Shown: positions 1 through 14,500 of the stretch, in pieces | Numbering within the stretch: the first letter of the stretch is position 1 | How the letters are laid out: the number at the start of each line of letters is the position of its first letter | NCBI GenBank assembly: GCA_034687125.1 | Contig: JAQGBZ010000309.1 | Coordinates: forward strand, 1 to 64,000 | Length of the DNA stretch: 64,000 nucleotides | Direction: 5' to 3' | Origin: Neelides folsomi | Taxonomy: Eukaryota; Arthropoda; Collembola; Neelipleona; Neelidae | Program-made: the position numbers and the translations under genes | The notes under the pieces: model-generated | Seen by the model: only the letters and a program-made list of their open reading frames with translations | What the model was told of the DNA's origin: nothing | The model's database searches: none

Positions 1-2248
1 CAATCCGAAATTGTAGCTCAGATTGTAGCTACAGTCACAATCAGAATCAGAATTCTAAAAAAGGAACCTCCCTATTAAGATTTTATGATTTATCTTCAAT
101 TTATTAATTTTGGGGTATTAGAGAACAATATAGTAGCTCAATCTATCAATAATTTGATAATCAATATAGTTCTAATAAATTTTCATAGATTGAGTTACTA
201 TATTGTACATTATTACCCCAAAATATTTTATATTTTATTTTATATAAAATATTTATACGGAAATCAATGGAATATTCTATAAAAATATATAATATTAACA
301 CATTGACACATATTAATAATAACACATATTCTAATGTCAAAAGAATATATACCCTTTTTTCTTTAAGTTCAACATACTTTTAATAATTCATTTTAATTAC
401 AGAGAAATCATACAGTTGTTCCAATTACCAATATTCCAAAGTCGTGAAAATCAATTGAAGAAAGTTTTGTGGAGGAGTCGGAAATGAAGAATCATCAATT
501 GCCCATGAAATGGAATATTATAATCATTTTTGATTTTACGTCGTGATCTATAAAGTGAATTGAGGAAAGGAGTAGGAGGAAATTCATTCTCTAAAAGGGA
601 ATTGAATCATAAAGTGATGAGAACATGAAGAGCTTTGTTGTGATCCTCAAAGGTTGGAATTCCGTTTATGAAAATGAAATTCAATGTTTTGGCAATTTAA
701 TCCCATTCTTCATCCTCCCCCCTTTATTCCTATATTACAATGCAGAAAACTCACTTAAGAATATTGCTCCCTTGATCGATCATTCATGCATTGAATATTT
801 TTCATCATTTTACCAATATTGGAATTTCCGAATATTTATTCATACATACATAATACATCCATACATATCTGTATTTATAATACTATGTATACTATGTACT
901 AATACACTCAAGATTTCCTTACACTTTCAGTTACACAGGTAGGATAAGTATTTTACGTGCATAATTCTCAATCTGCGAAACTTGCGTGCAACTTGAGTGA
1001 ATGTGTGCATGGACATGAATTTTAAGGATCATCATTATCTTTTATTCTCGTAATCAAACTCAATCAAAAAATGTACAAAATATATTTCCTATACGCATTC
1101 ACAATCCCAGAGAGTAGAAGTTAATGAAAGTAATTTACCTGATAAGATTATACTTTAATGACGACCGGTAAAGTGAGGGAAATATGATACTTTTGCATAC
1201 TGTATCAACTGTATGATATTTGATATAAAGACTTATTAAAACAAGTGTGATACATATTTTACATATACATGTATGTATCTGTATATGTAATATAATATGT
1301 ATTATTCAAAATATGATAGACAATATAACTAGATTAGTGTAAACCAGATAATGTGTAATTTGTGGATCCTTAGTGGATCTCTCAAGATTCAATTCATCCC
1401 TGTAGGGATGCAGAAAGTTGGGTCATTTTTCAACCCCATCGTAATATTTCATCAAGACCCATTTGTCCCTCCATTCACCATGTAAGATAATGCAGAGAGT
1501 CAGAGAGTGAGAAAAGATTTACATATTTTGCATTAATTCGCATATTCCCATTCGTCGACTCATCTCTTCTAATGAGTGAGATTTGAACCATCAGTTGATT
1601 CTCTTACAGATGATTCTCTTTGGGTAGTCTCCCCACACGTGAAGAAATCTTTTAAAGAGGAAATGTGAGCCGACCAAAAGTCTTTTGTGATTTTTACCTT
1701 TTTCATTCTTCTTGTACGAATCTCGTCGTCTTCATTTGCTTTTTTAAGTTGAATACAAAAGCCGGCTTTCTCTCTCAATTCGAAGAAGTTCACACGGGGC
1801 AAAATCATCAAATGAACCTCATTTCCTCAATTGAATGAAAAGCCACACGAGGAAATTATTCGCCAATTAGCAAAACTATGCACTTGGGCAATATTTTGTC
1901 CCATTGTGTGAGATTTCCCTCTTTTGCATGGATTGTTAAGAGAAATTATAAAAATCTTTAATTGCAATTAGTCTCATCTTCACAACGTGCATAAAATTTA
2001 AAATTGCATTGATAAAACTTAATTTATCATTTGGTATAGAATTTTTATAAGAGTACAATTATATTAAATTAGTTATATTAAAAACTAACAATTATAGGTT
2101 TTTATAATGTATAGGTATTAATGAATAAAGGTTTCAATTGAAGTTTCAATAACCATTGTGTAAAATAAATACAAAGTATTTAGTAAATAATTATGTACGC
2201 ATATTAGTAAAACCTTTCTTAAATGACTCTCATTGTCATTTCAATCAG
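1..2248. other. A+T-rich non-coding DNA, left edge
   Basis: I see no convincing exon here. Open frames are short, rich in Ile, Phe and Tyr codons, and look like chance frames in A+T-rich DNA. One CAGGTAG word lies at 936-942. TA-rich microsatellite-like text occurs around 1255-1310. A possible spliced gene ending at 2439 could have upstream exons here or beyond the left edge, but I could not place them. Confidence 0.5.
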
Positions 2249-2439
2249 TTACTAATTTCACAAGTGTGAGATCGCAATCCAAGATAAATTCAATTTATGG
2301 TAATGTTGAAAGGGAACGAGAGTTTTATGACCAAATGTGTTTCATTAAGGCTACTGACGTTCCTTGGATCATCGAAGTTCGATGTATAGATGAAATGTGT
2401 GAAGATGTTTCTGAAGACACTGACGAGATCAACACATAA
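2249..2439 (+). CDS. possible terminal coding exon, unassigned acidic Cys-containing protein
   Basis: A pyrimidine-rich stretch ending in AATCAG at 2248 resembles a 3' splice site and is followed by an open frame to a TAA at 2437-2439. The frame has more GAA/GAT/GAC codons and fewer Phe/Ile runs than nearby chance frames, and codes for about 63 residues. It contains an Arg/Glu run, the stretch VPWIIEVRC and two more Cys, then an acidic C-terminus. The spacing of hydrophobic residues and Cys faintly recalls the end of cystine-knot cytokines, but I cannot assign a family. No upstream exon was found, so this is weak evidence for the last exon of a gene starting to the left, or a fragment. Confidence 0.25.
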
Positions 2440-5400
2440 GGAATTCATCACTTAAATCCTTATTGATTCCCATTGATTCGAATGTGATGAGAAGAAGCAT
2501 TGGGAGTTTAAGGATAAAAACTCGTTAGGAAGGAACGTAATAATTATTCTTACTTGCTTGTTCATCTTTAATCATCCTTGAATATTTAAGTAGGAGGTTC
2601 CAAGAAGGCCTTGTTGCTTTTTTTCAAATTGAATTCTTCATGTAATGATTATTATTTCTCTTTCATTTCACTATTATTGTTTCTTGTAAATCTTTCAAAC
2701 ATTATTTAAGTTTCTCGAAGCTGGTACTATAATTTTCTACACTTTTTTAAAATATTTTAGAAAAAAATATAATTTTCGTGCGAGATTGAGGTTTGCATTA
2801 TTTAGGTTCGTGTCTGGGGCCTACACACGTTTAAAACAAAATGCTCATCATTCAAGACACGGAAAGTTGTGTCTTTTGTGAAAGGGAAATTTTTAAAGAA
2901 TTTGAGCTACAGCTTAACAATGGTCAAGTTATACTACACACATACTCTCTTAATATCAATTAACTTTCTTCATATTTGGTAAAGTAAATTTAAGAACATT
3001 GAACTTCAGCAACTTTACAAACTTCACTAAACGTATAATTTCCTTTTAATTTACGTTAACGTAAAAATTAAAATATATGTTATTAATTTCAAAACAAGTA
3101 GGTAAACAAAATAAGTATGTAATAATAAGTACAATTTAAATAACCAAAAAGTTATTCAATTCAAAAAGTTAAAGATTTTTTCGCACCATTTATTTTGATT
3201 CAAACCAAGCAAAAAATCTTTTTGGCTAAATGACCAATTCTTATTATTTTAAGAGTCATAGCTGTGAAGCGATTCATACAGGTAGTTTATATAATAGCGA
3301 TAATAGGTTTACCATATAATTATGTAATTAGTAGCATAATGTTATAATATAAGTTAGATTATAGAAATAATGGACAATCCCTTTCCTTGTTTCTTTTCAG
3401 ACTGACATGTCATTCTTCATATTCAAAAATGAAAAATAGTAATAATGCAATCACGCGTTGAACATAGTCTTGCCCTTGCCCTTCAGCATTAAATATGGGA
3501 GAAAAGTCATCGGCATCGCACATTCGCACATGCCATAACGACCCATCCTCAATAGCATCATGGATGAGAAAAAAGAGTTTATATAGAAATCGTTTACCAC
3601 CAACCCATGCCCAACAGATAGAGATCCACGAAGGGTTTTTTCTGGTTTCATTGTAATTGCGAATAAGTATTATAATATTCTCATGTTCGTTTCTCCAGGC
3701 GGCGGCAAATAACGATGATTGTTATTTATACTCCATGAATTCATATTATTTTCATATACCATTGATGATGACATGAGAAAGGAATTAAACCGCAGAAGAA
3801 GATACGTAGAAAGTTTAATGCCAAAAACATTCAACTCGTGCTCATCGGTCTCAAAGGCGTGTCTCGATCTTGAATTTTTTTTAAATCTCTAAAAAAATTT
3901 TATTATTAATCTTATTGTTCTTACTCTTATTGTAATTTCCTTATGCGATTTTAAGCGATCCATCAACATTTTTAAATTCAAGAGTAAGGATTTTAATTTT
4001 GCAAATTTTTCGAATTCTTCCATTTTAATTTATTGTTAGAGAGGGAAATCTCGTAATGGAAATGTTTGTAATAGTTTGTAAACTAGTTTTACTTTTCTTT
4101 CTCTGTCAATAATTTTAATTTTCTTACAATGAGCGTTTTATGAATAATAATATGAGGGCGAAGATTGTGAACCAACAATTCATTTTCATTTTCTATTTAA
4201 TGCTTAATACGATAGATAGGAAGAGATTTCCTTTTGTCATCTCTTTCTATGCATTGAGCACGAGCGCTTGAAGAACTGAAGAACCCATTCGAGAAAGAAT
4301 GTGGAAATTCTTTGTATATTTGACAAAATTAACTTTCGTTCTCATTTTATTGCATTATCCCCAATTCAACACCTTTTATTCTAAGTTGGCAAATATAAGT
4401 TTCCCTTTCATTCTCCGCCAACTCGTGAATTAAACTCCTTCCGACGACTTTACCATACTTACCAATTTCTGTCAACTTTTAAAAGAATTTATATACCAAA
4501 TTTGTACGACAATTTGTATGACAATTTGTACGATGCATTTTAAACATATTCAAACATTTATTACACAATTGTGTAAGTTTTACGAGTTTTTAATTTTTGA
4601 GCCAAAAATGAATGTTTGGGCAATTTATTATTACAGCGGTATGTATGATGTTATCTAATAGAAGTTGTCGGCTCTCATCATCTTGTATCAGATCCTATGT
4701 ATACATTGTATCTGTATATTGTTTGTATATGAATGTACTTTGTGTGTAATTTCATCAAGATATCTTCAAGCAATCTTGTTATCATCTCATTCCATTTTTG
4801 GTAACAAGTTTTTTTGTATCTAACCAAAGTCTCAAAATTCCTTATTTTGCTTATAAAGTGTCAAGAGAATAGAAAATAGTCAAGAAAGGTTGAAGTTGAA
4901 GTAATAATAATAATAGTGCCAAATTCCCACTTTGAAATTCGTGAAAGCTTTGAGTATTCTTTTAAGGAATTGGCGATTTCTTATAAAAAGCAAATTAGAG
5001 ATATCTTCCATAAAAATATACCATTATATTTTATATAGTCAAAGGCAAAAGTGTTCTTTTCTATCTATTAAACTTAACTTACTTATACATTTAGACTTAG
5101 TTGTTTAAATGTTTCACCAATTTGCCCATGTTGGGAGAATTAAAATCTTATTTGGTTGGAAATGCAAACTGCTCTGATGCCTCTGTTGTAATTTATGACC
5201 TTTGTTCTAAATATGCAAATTTATTCAGGACGGAGGGATTTGCAAAAGGTGAGAAAAAGGATTAAGAGAAACATTCATTCCATTTCAACTAATTAAGATT
5301 TCTATCATCACGTCTTCAATTCAATTGTTCATGATTATCAACTTTCAATTTCCAAAATTTGCAAATGTTCCTTTAAGGCTTTGCTTCCATTCTTCTCCCA

Positions 5401-8400
5401 AGACCCGTGGGCAAAATGAGGGATGGAATTGACGGAATCAAGAAAGTTCGTTGGCTTTGATTTCGCTTGTTTCATATGCTAATACAACTAATAATATGCT
5501 TTAAATGATGTTCACTTCCATCACTTGATTCTTCTATGTTAATAAATATGATCTCAAAAGGTTTTGTGTGTAGAATATGCCATATAGAATGTGCCATATT
5601 CATACATACATTATTCAAACATGAATATAATATCATGATAATAATGCATTGAATTACATAGAACTTGAATCAACTTGTATAGCATTTTTATTTCAATGAA
5701 GAAATTGAAGATCTTTGTTATATGATTTTGTGTTGTTTGATTGTTTAGGAAAAATCTCCTTTACTTTCCGATTATGTCTGACCGTGTTTTCCTTTAATGA
5801 ACCTTGTGGTCGTGTAGGCCGTGTGAACAATTTGCAGAGCACACCTTTGGAATTTTGAATGAAGATTAGAAACAATGAAAATTATTACTTTATTAGTCCT
5901 CATTGTCAAATGATTATACTTTATATGTCGCTAATGAAAGGAATCTCACACAGGTTGGGAAGGGGAGGAATTGCACATTGTTGTTTAAAAGTGACAGATT
6001 GGAAGAAGATCAGAATAGGGAAATTGGAATCAAATCATAATCCCAATTTGCGATCCATGTCCCCGTTCCTCATCTGTCACTCTCTTCATTGTAGGAATAA
6101 AGATGGAGATTTATGTGTCTGCCCCCCATTTGAGTAAAGTGAAACCGAGTGATGCAGATACAGTGTTGAACTTTATTGGCACATTTTCACACTTGCCCTC
6201 CCAATACAATTTTTCATCTTTTCTTCTTTATTTGGTATACATACTTTGATTTATTTGCATACTCTTGGCATTGAACGTATATTTTTATATGAAATTTAGC
6301 CAAGTTTGTATAAAATCAAGTTTATGCCAATTTATAGAATTTATTTTGCGCAAGTATATGAAACTAAATCTCGAATTCAAGCAAGTACATTTTTTTCATA
6401 ATGTGAACTAAATATTTTGTTATATTAACTTTCTTCTATTTTCTTTACTTAAACTCTTGACGTCTTGACACAATAAGAGATTAGTGAGATTACTAGGTTA
6501 AACTTACCTAAGCCAATTTTAATGTGATACTTGTATTAAATTATCTTCTTTATTGTTCAACTTCAAAGCATTGTAATTATCATAAATGAACCAGAATGTA
6601 AAAATGTCAGCCACCATAACACAAAGTTTTTAGCATAACATTATCCTCTTTCTTCCATATAGAAGTAATTAGTAATTACACTAATTGTAGGTTACCATAC
6701 AAGGTTCATCGATACCTTCCATTGAGGAATTCAAGTTCCGTTTGGCTCAGGTTGGCTGAGGTTTTAAATATTGGTCACATCCCAAATTTTCAATAGAATG
6801 ATGAATGGGAATTGACCTCTGGGCACTGAAATTCAGTTGACGAATCAATTTCCGAATCTGAGCCAAATCCTCCCAATGTCTCGGTAAGGGAATTGTGCCA
6901 GTGGAAAGAAATTTTCTTCTTCTTTGTTTCCGCGTGCGTCTCGAACTCTCTATTGAGAGCAATCAAGAGGAGATAAGGATAAATACAAACTAAAAAGAGA
7001 TATTTTCTATTGATAATAAAATACCCTTAAACCTGACCTACAAATCACAATAAAGGAATTATTATCATCCTTGTAAGATAATTCACAAGAAAATATTTTT
7101 TATATGAGCTTAGTAATAATAATAATACTACATAAGTATAACTCTGCAATTTTCAATTTCTTTTCCCTTTGCATCTTTATTGTCGTGGACCGATGAGGAA
7201 ACCACATAGGATCTACCTGTACACTTCTTCTGTACAGGTACATTTATTCACACACTGTGGGCAAAAGTTCATTTTGGGTATTATTTGACTTTCATTAGAA
7301 TAAAAGTAACTATACTTAAAATACTTTCCAATCTCTTGGTTTGACAAAATACGCCCAACATTCCAATGACGAGAAAAAGTAAAATTGTCTGTATTTGTAT
7401 AGATAGAAAAATTTTCTCGTGATTAGCTGTCTATCTATGTAAAGAGGAATTGCAGCGTGTGAGAAATTTTATTTTATGCCTACCATTACTACTATAGTAT
7501 AGGACAAAATTACTATATTTGCTTTTGATAAGAGAATCTTTAATATTGTATCAATTTGATTGGAGATGTACCATATACATATTTACAAACCATATATATT
7601 ACTGATAGTTACATATAGGGTACAATGAGGTTTGAGGCAAACTGACCAACACCACATTGACAAGGATTCCTGGAGTGTTAGAGAAAGATAAAAAAAGAAT
7701 ATTGACAAAACAGGTAAAAAGGTAAGAACTGTAAGATAAGGAAAATTATCAAAAATTGGCGGGTTAATGTGGAAGATGCCAATTATATATTTTTTGGCAG
7801 ATTTGACGTCACAGGCTTTGATGCTTTGCCTGCTTCACTTAATAGTTAACAATTGTAAGGACCTTAAATTATTTTCTATCCACCCTACGCCGACTTCAAA
7901 TTATGGCAGCCGTAAAGGATCGGACAACATTTTGAGCCTTTGACTCTTCGAAGGGGAGAAAATGAGAAAAAAGTTTTTTCTCATGTTCCGTCCAAACAAG
8001 CCGTTTCCTTCCTTTGCCCTCACATGCTAAAAGATAATAATGAAACTAAAACCTTTTTTCCCTTCACCCTGCGTACTTTCAATACGAGTACTCGTACATG
8101 GATTTTGACAGGGAGTGTAGCACTTGTTATTTTGTTACACTTACATACATGCGTTTACATATACCAACTTACATTTTATATCCGTTGTTTTAATTTCAAT
8201 CTTCGGTCTCACGTAGCTCCAAAGTTTAACTGACAGGTCAATTTTTTTATTAATGATATTTTTACTTATATCGGTTCAAAACAATGTAATTGAAATATAA
8301 AAAGTTTGCATGTACAAAGAGTAAGTGAGTAGTTTTATTATATTCACGTAATATGATACTTTGCACGCATATTTTTTCCCCGCTTACTTATATGAGTATT

Positions 8401-9203
8401 TTACATTCTTATATGAGTACTTTACAATTTTATATGTATGTATCATTATTATTAAGTAAGTAGTTATATCGAGATAAATTGGCGATAAGATATGAATCAT
8501 CTATTGCTAGGAATAATATACTTATTCGCAATTCGCAACTTTGACTTTGAAGCTCGACGGCTCCGTAAACGAGTTTTTATTTTGCCCCCAAAGATTGAGA
8601 TTCCTCGGCACTTTAATTGAAAAACATTTATTAGTAGTTTGACGTCCATGGAAGGGAAAGATGATTAGAAAAAGATTTATATTTTGATTGGGGACTCAAA
8701 TTCAGTCAGATAAAAAGGGAGAGTGAAGACGAGTTAATTAATCCAATGATAATTTATTTAAGAAGATATTCCCTATCTTAATTAGCTACATATCTTGTGA
8801 CTTAAGAGGATTTTCCTTGGTTCATTCTTTAGAATTGAAACTGTCACAATTTAATGAGATTTTTATGTAAATAAATGAGAAAATTATATTTTTATTACGC
8901 TTTAACTTTAACCTCAGCTTTAGCTTATACTGATAGTTCGTTCATAATTGTAGTATGAATGTAAAGCTCTATAAAAGAAAATCCATTTTTTGTAATCGGA
9001 GATTGTTAAGTGAATTTGATATTTACAACAAATAATTCTTCCCTGATGTAAAGTTGATAGAGCCATCGATCAGAGGCGTTGAGGCGTCAGAGCTGAAGAA
9101 GGCGACAGGTTGACGACGAGGATTATCGAATTCTATATCTTTCGTACCTCGTACATTACAGATCCCTTCCAGTAACTATTAGTTTAAGAGAAACTGTGAA
9201 ACC
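2440..9203. other. intergenic A+T-rich DNA without recognised genes
   Basis: No exon with both plausible splice sites and recognisable protein was found. Small features are a three-copy repeat of an ACAATTTGTACG-like unit near 4500-4530, a short tandem duplication near 5574-5604, and TACAGGTAG-type words at 3277-3285, 7213-7221 and 7233-7240. Minus-strand frames at 3451-3651 and 6747-6962 have mixed codon use but no family I can name. Read as intergenic or regulatory DNA. Confidence 0.45.
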
Positions 9204-9695
9204 TTGAGGCAAATTACCATGTCTGGAAAGAACGGAGAGATTCTTATATTGAACAAAAGAAATTCCACTTTTATCTCAAAAATGTTTACCTTAAATTTTA
9301 CTCCCGAAACTCATGAGGACTTTACTCGGGAAAAATATCAACACTTTAGGGAACTATATTGTTCAATTAGTCCAAACATTCTCATGTCGGTATACACCAA
9401 TTTAAAGGAAGAATTTCCGTATATAATAAATGCATATATCTACCTGTATACATACCTGTACGGACCTATGCCTAATATATTAAAATTCGATAATAAGGTT
9501 TTTTCCCTTCCCGATAGTAAAAGAGCAGGTGAGTGTGTGTGGAGATTCCCATGCGAAGATTTGGATGTTGGGGGAGGTTGGGGGTTTTTCTTTTCCCACC
9601 TGCCCTTAATGGGCAGGTGTAGTGTTGGGAGGATAGGAGAATGGTTGATGGTTGGTGTTGAAGCTTCCCAACCCTTCCACCCGTTTCCTGCGTAG
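9204..9695 (+). other. 163-codon open frame, coding status doubtful
   Basis: This is the longest single-exon open frame outside recognised genes. The first half is A+T-rich with ordinary-looking composition (a Thr-Pro-Glu-Thr-His-Glu stretch, then a Tyr-rich part overlapping the TACCTGTA words at 9441-9460). The second half crosses a G-rich run near 9565-9600 and reads as low-complexity Gly, Phe and Trp. I see no domain, signal peptide or splice pattern. A chance frame is the likelier explanation. Confidence 0.15.
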
Positions 9696-11279
9696 AGTAA
9701 AGGAGAGTCAAAGTAATTCTGTGCTTCAGTCTCTCATTGTCTCCTCATTTCCATCCACGACAGACGCGCTGAGCTCTCTCAGATTTTAACTAAACAGAGT
9801 GGGTGAATCAACACGTGTCATTTGGGAATTTCGGTATCGTGATCAACAAGGCAATTGGAATTACAACTCATTGGTGTGGTGTGGAATTTATATTGGGGAG
9901 GATTCGTTTAAAAGCTTTGGGTTAATCTGTAAGTGAAGGACGCCCTGGAAGGATTACCTTAGGGAAAATCCTCCTTAGGGAATTTTTTTGTTTAATAACA
10001 GATCATCTTCCCAGCTCTCCTTATTTCACAAAGGTAATTAAAAATACATCATTTCCTTCTATTATGTAGGAACTTTTTATTTCCATTAGAGCCTTTATAA
10101 TTTGTTTATAATTTAATTATTTTATTTGTTACAAACACATTTGTATTTATCAATAATAATGGCATTAATGGTATTATTTTCAATTATTTGTAGATTGTTT
10201 ACTTCTAAAATTGTAATTCTCACCTAACGTATTTAGTTTACTTCATAACAACAACAACAATTAGAGGATTACTAATTATTTATTATTGTAATCAAAATAA
10301 GAATTTTTTATCAAAGTCATTACAGGTGAATGATAAAACTTAAATACCTCTCACCTTTGACTTTATCCCTTAAGGCAGAAAAATTAGGGAATTTTTGTGA
10401 AGCGGAGAAGGAAATTTTAATGTTTAATTCGAACTTAGAATTTTGCCAAGATTGCAATGCCAAATGGCCAAATTGCAAATTGAGAATTTGTGATTCGGAG
10501 ATGCCCTGAGGATTACAATTAAATACGAACCATAAAATCATACACATACATAAGATGATAATATTATAGGTAGGAAGAAAATATTATATGTAGATACGAT
10601 ATTATAGCGTAAGCATGTAAGTGATGAAAATTGGTTTTATACAAATTTGTAATTGTAATCATGGTTCGTTGTATAACAATTCCTAGTAGTTTGAATGTAA
10701 GGAAAATAGTTTACCTTTATTAGTATACCTGAGATGGCCTATAATGGATCTGTTGAGATATTTAGAATAAGATAGGAGAAGGACAGTGACCGAAGAAGGA
10801 AAGTTTAAAAGCAGAGATCATTTTACTTTTTTACAGAGCTCTTTAAAAGATTGAAGAATCTTTGGGATTCTCCCTCGAGGTGACTTCATTAAGAGTCAAA
10901 GTACCAATTCTCAATTTGTCTCAACAGCCAACTGTGGAATTCTCCAAACTTTCAACGTGGAATCATCGCCTTCATTCGCCTTCATTTTCCTTCATTAAAG
11001 AGATTCCATCTCTCAAAAACTTGAGTGAAAAAGTGAAGTGAAAAATTACAAGATTTCAAAATTCCCCAAATTCAGTTTCCTATAAAAAATTTAAGTGGTT
11101 TTGAGTTGAACCTTGATAGGATTTTATCACCGGATTAGTTAAATCTATCCGATTTTAATCGTTCAGTAAATGTTAATGTCGCAATTTTGAAATCCTGATC
11201 AAATTCCTCAGATTATAACTATTGTCATATTCTGTAGAAAATATCTTGAATATAGCTAAGGATAGGAATTGACTCTTTA

Positions 11280-11509
11280 CTGGAACATTCCATTGATAAA
11301 GTGTGAGTAATGTGTGCGTAATAAATAAACCATAGTGTAAGCGGCGCGGCGTTCCAAGTTTGGAGAAAGACTCTGACGCACAAGTAAACAATTTTTTGCG
11401 ACACATTCACGATTCTAATAAATAAAATTGGGATAATGAATTGATAGTGTTGGAGTAATTGTGAATCCAAACAATTAGTTAAGTTAACTGTGAGTTAACA
11501 GTTTGTAAT
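11280..11509 (+). promoter_or_regulatory. probable proximal promoter / 5' UTR of rhophilin
   Basis: Just upstream of the inferred rhophilin start codon is a local G+C and CpG-rich patch (about 11339-11405, with GCGGCGCGGCG at its core) in otherwise A+T-rich DNA, preceded by A+T-rich TAATAAATAAA text. Such a patch directly before a first coding exon fits a promoter or 5' UTR. I see no canonical TATA box plus initiator pair, so the start site is not placed. A further non-coding 5' exon upstream cannot be excluded; another G+C-richer patch lies at about 9715-9960. Confidence 0.3.
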
Positions 11510-11554
11510 ATGGAAAAAGTGGAGAAGAAGATGGCTCCGAATGCTCTCATAAGG
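11510..11554 (+). CDS. Rhp: rhophilin coding exon 1 (start codon, 15 codons)
   Basis: ATG at 11510 begins a 15-codon charged N-terminus (MEKVEKKMAPNALIR) ending at a GTAAGC donor in phase 0. This joins directly to the phase-0 acceptor of the HR1 exon at 28645, so the mature protein reads ...ALIR then GSDPC..., as in other rhophilins where a short variable leader precedes HR1. A second in-frame Met lies 7 codons later. It is tiny and 17 kb from the next exon, so an alternative first exon inside intron 1 remains possible. Confidence 0.6.
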
Positions 11555-14500
11555 GTAAGCTAAATTTTTAATTATTTAATTATGTAATAATAATTAAAAC
11601 ATTTAAAGTTAAAACCAAATTAGAATTTTAAATCATTTGGTTTGTTTTATTTTCACTCAATCTACTTCCACACGTTTTAATTGGTCCAAAATAGTTAATT
11701 CATGTACATAGAATGAATTAGTTAAAGGAAAATGAAAGTTTCCTCATTTATCATTTCCATTAAGTGTCGTGTTTCAATATTGAATTAAGAATTAAATCCC
11801 GATTGGGAAATATGTAATTTGTAATAAACAAACTTTCAAATCCGTTGATTAATCCACTCGTTCCAAAAAGGAAGAGTTGTAATGCGATTCTACTATAATT
11901 TATATTATGATTATATGAGATACTTAAAGTTAGATATAAATTCAACTGCAGAATTTTGAGCATGAAATCTATTTAATTAGGCAATTAGCATACAAAAGAC
12001 ACTTTTCAATTTACTTTTAAATCCATCTACGTTATATATATTATTATATCTCCGTGAGTATTTAATGAAACAGAGGATTCGTCTCATCCATTCTTCATCA
12101 CCCAAGCTTGAGACGAATGGATGACAAATGAAGAACCGTTCCGACAACAGCTAAAATATTTTCCTATCACAAAAGGAGAAAAATTACAGACACTCTATAC
12201 ATCGAAACTTTTATATTCCTCTAACTTTGATCAAAATCTCTTCCTCTTTTCATCTTTAATAATTTAAAGTTATAAAGAATCAAAGAGGTGAATATTAAAG
12301 GGACAAGACGCTCCTTTGAGTCCTTTAGAGGTAAAAGAGAGGAAAATATAGCCACAAGTATTAATTTAAATTCATTACTTCGGCATGATGAGAAAGAGAT
12401 TTAAATCTGGTCTAAATAATTAGCATTTAATGGCATTTGACACAATTTCTCACCTTTTGTTTTGATTCTCGGGGAAGAAATTACTTCACTTACAAGAACC
12501 TAAATGTACATTAACTGATTGCTAATGTTAGAATTTCTCTCTTGTAATCGAATTTTTATTAATTTCTTGTTTTATTCCGTGTATTTGATTTTTACGACTG
12601 AGGTTTTTAATCCTTAATTTCATTTTTTATAATTTTTTGAAATCCTCTGCTTTTCATTTTAACAGTTTTATCTAAAGAGCAAAAGCCTTTGTAATCTTAT
12701 GCGATCGCCGTTATAAATTAGTTAAATTAGATATTAACTTTTATTAACACTCTTACTATCTAAAAGGGAGTTCACTTACTCGAAGTTAGTGTTCGTATAA
12801 TGTCAGAATTAAGTGAACTTGTTGGATTTTCTTAATCTAAAAATTATCATTTGTAAAATTATCTTATGAAGATTTCTCTCTTTCTTCAGAATACCACAAG
12901 GGAAGTTTTACTCTTGTCATAGATCTAGCAGATGAATAAAAGTATTCTTATACTTTAACAGGCGGAATTCTTCGTACAAAGATAATTTCTCTTCCAATGG
13001 TTTCTGAAACCTCTTCACTTTCAATCAGTTGTTACTTTTGCTACTGCTTCTGTTCTGTATATGGTACTGTACAATTAGCATACATTTATAATAGTACCTA
13101 TATACAGGTACTTCTCATTTTAAAGTATTTGTATATGGTACAAGATTAATTCTGCAATGAAGACATATCAAATATGTAAATCTAATTACCAGAGGTCATT
13201 TTAACCTAAAAAAGACAACGAACTTATAAAACGTGTTATAAAGAACTTTAATTACAAATTGGGAATTTGGTATCGAATTTTTTTAATTTTAGATAAAAAG
13301 TTGTCAAAATTGATATGATTTGAGCTGTTTTCATAAATTAATATAAAATCAATTTTTTCCATTCAACATGAAGTGTTTACAATTGAGATACGCAATATAA
13401 AGGTAAATTATAATACACATGCTTCAATGATAAAGTTTGTTTTAAGAGTGGTGAGAGGGAATTAATATTTGAATAAAAGGTATCAAATGCGTGTGATAAG
13501 CTCATTGTTGTAAAGGAGGGAGTTTATTAAAAATTTATCTTTATCATGAATCTCTCCATCAATCGATGTGTGTGAGTCCTTAAGCTTCATTTGCTCAATG
13601 AAAATTAAGCCATTTGGTTCTGCTATTATTCATTTGCTAAACAATATCCACTTAGATGAGGACCTTCAATTTGAACCATAAGGATTTTAAACCTTTACGA
13701 TCTCATCGGACTTTCATTGAATTGTCATCTGTAATTTGAGATGTAACATGAGATGAGATGTCCCTCTATTTATATAAGAATTCATATAGGAATTCATATA
13801 CTCAAAATTGGTATTAGGAATTGTATCCAATTTTTATTTTACATAGGTGATATAATTACAGGTATATCAGATATCTTCAAAAGTTAAATAGTGCATGTTT
13901 ATGCTAAATATTCATCTACAGGTAGTGTGTAAAATATACACATTGTATTCAATGAAACTTCCACTAACTAATTGTAAATGTAACAAATCCTTGACGGACA
14001 TGACAAGATCAATGTCGAGAATGGATAAAATTGATATCATTGAAAGCAAATTTTATATGGATTTTGCAAGCATTAAATCCACCTTAATCCACAATGTGAT
14101 AACAGCCCACATAAAACAATATTTTAATCATCTGTCAGTATACTTATAAATATTTATATGTTTTAGCTACTGATAGTATTGTAAGATAAAATTCCATTTA
14201 TGTTTATAACATTTTGCGTAAATTAATGATAGAGTTAAGTCAAAGTTAAGTCTAATTTCTAAATTCTAATATGAATGACATCATGACTCGGACGAATACT
14301 TTTAACCTTAAAATTTACAATGATAATTTATAAACATTTCCTGACTCATGTTGAAAGTTTGTGGTATGTGGAAAAACCAATAAATAAAAATAAATAAACA
14401 CTTACTCTTGAATATCTTTAAAAATTAAAAAGGTTTCTCTATTAGTAAATGACATAGTGTTTATTATTGATTCGTCTGGTGGAAGTCTAAATGAATAAAA

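Noticed and set aside
3451-3651. Minus-strand 66-codon frame with GLVVND-like text recalling the end of a Hint domain
   Set aside because: The resemblance is short, the catalytic parts of a Hint domain are absent, and no adjoining exons were found.
9204-9695. Long open frame as an upstream exon of rhophilin
   Set aside because: No donor in the right phase and no rhophilin-like residues; the inferred start at 11510 already fits the HR1 exon in phase 0.
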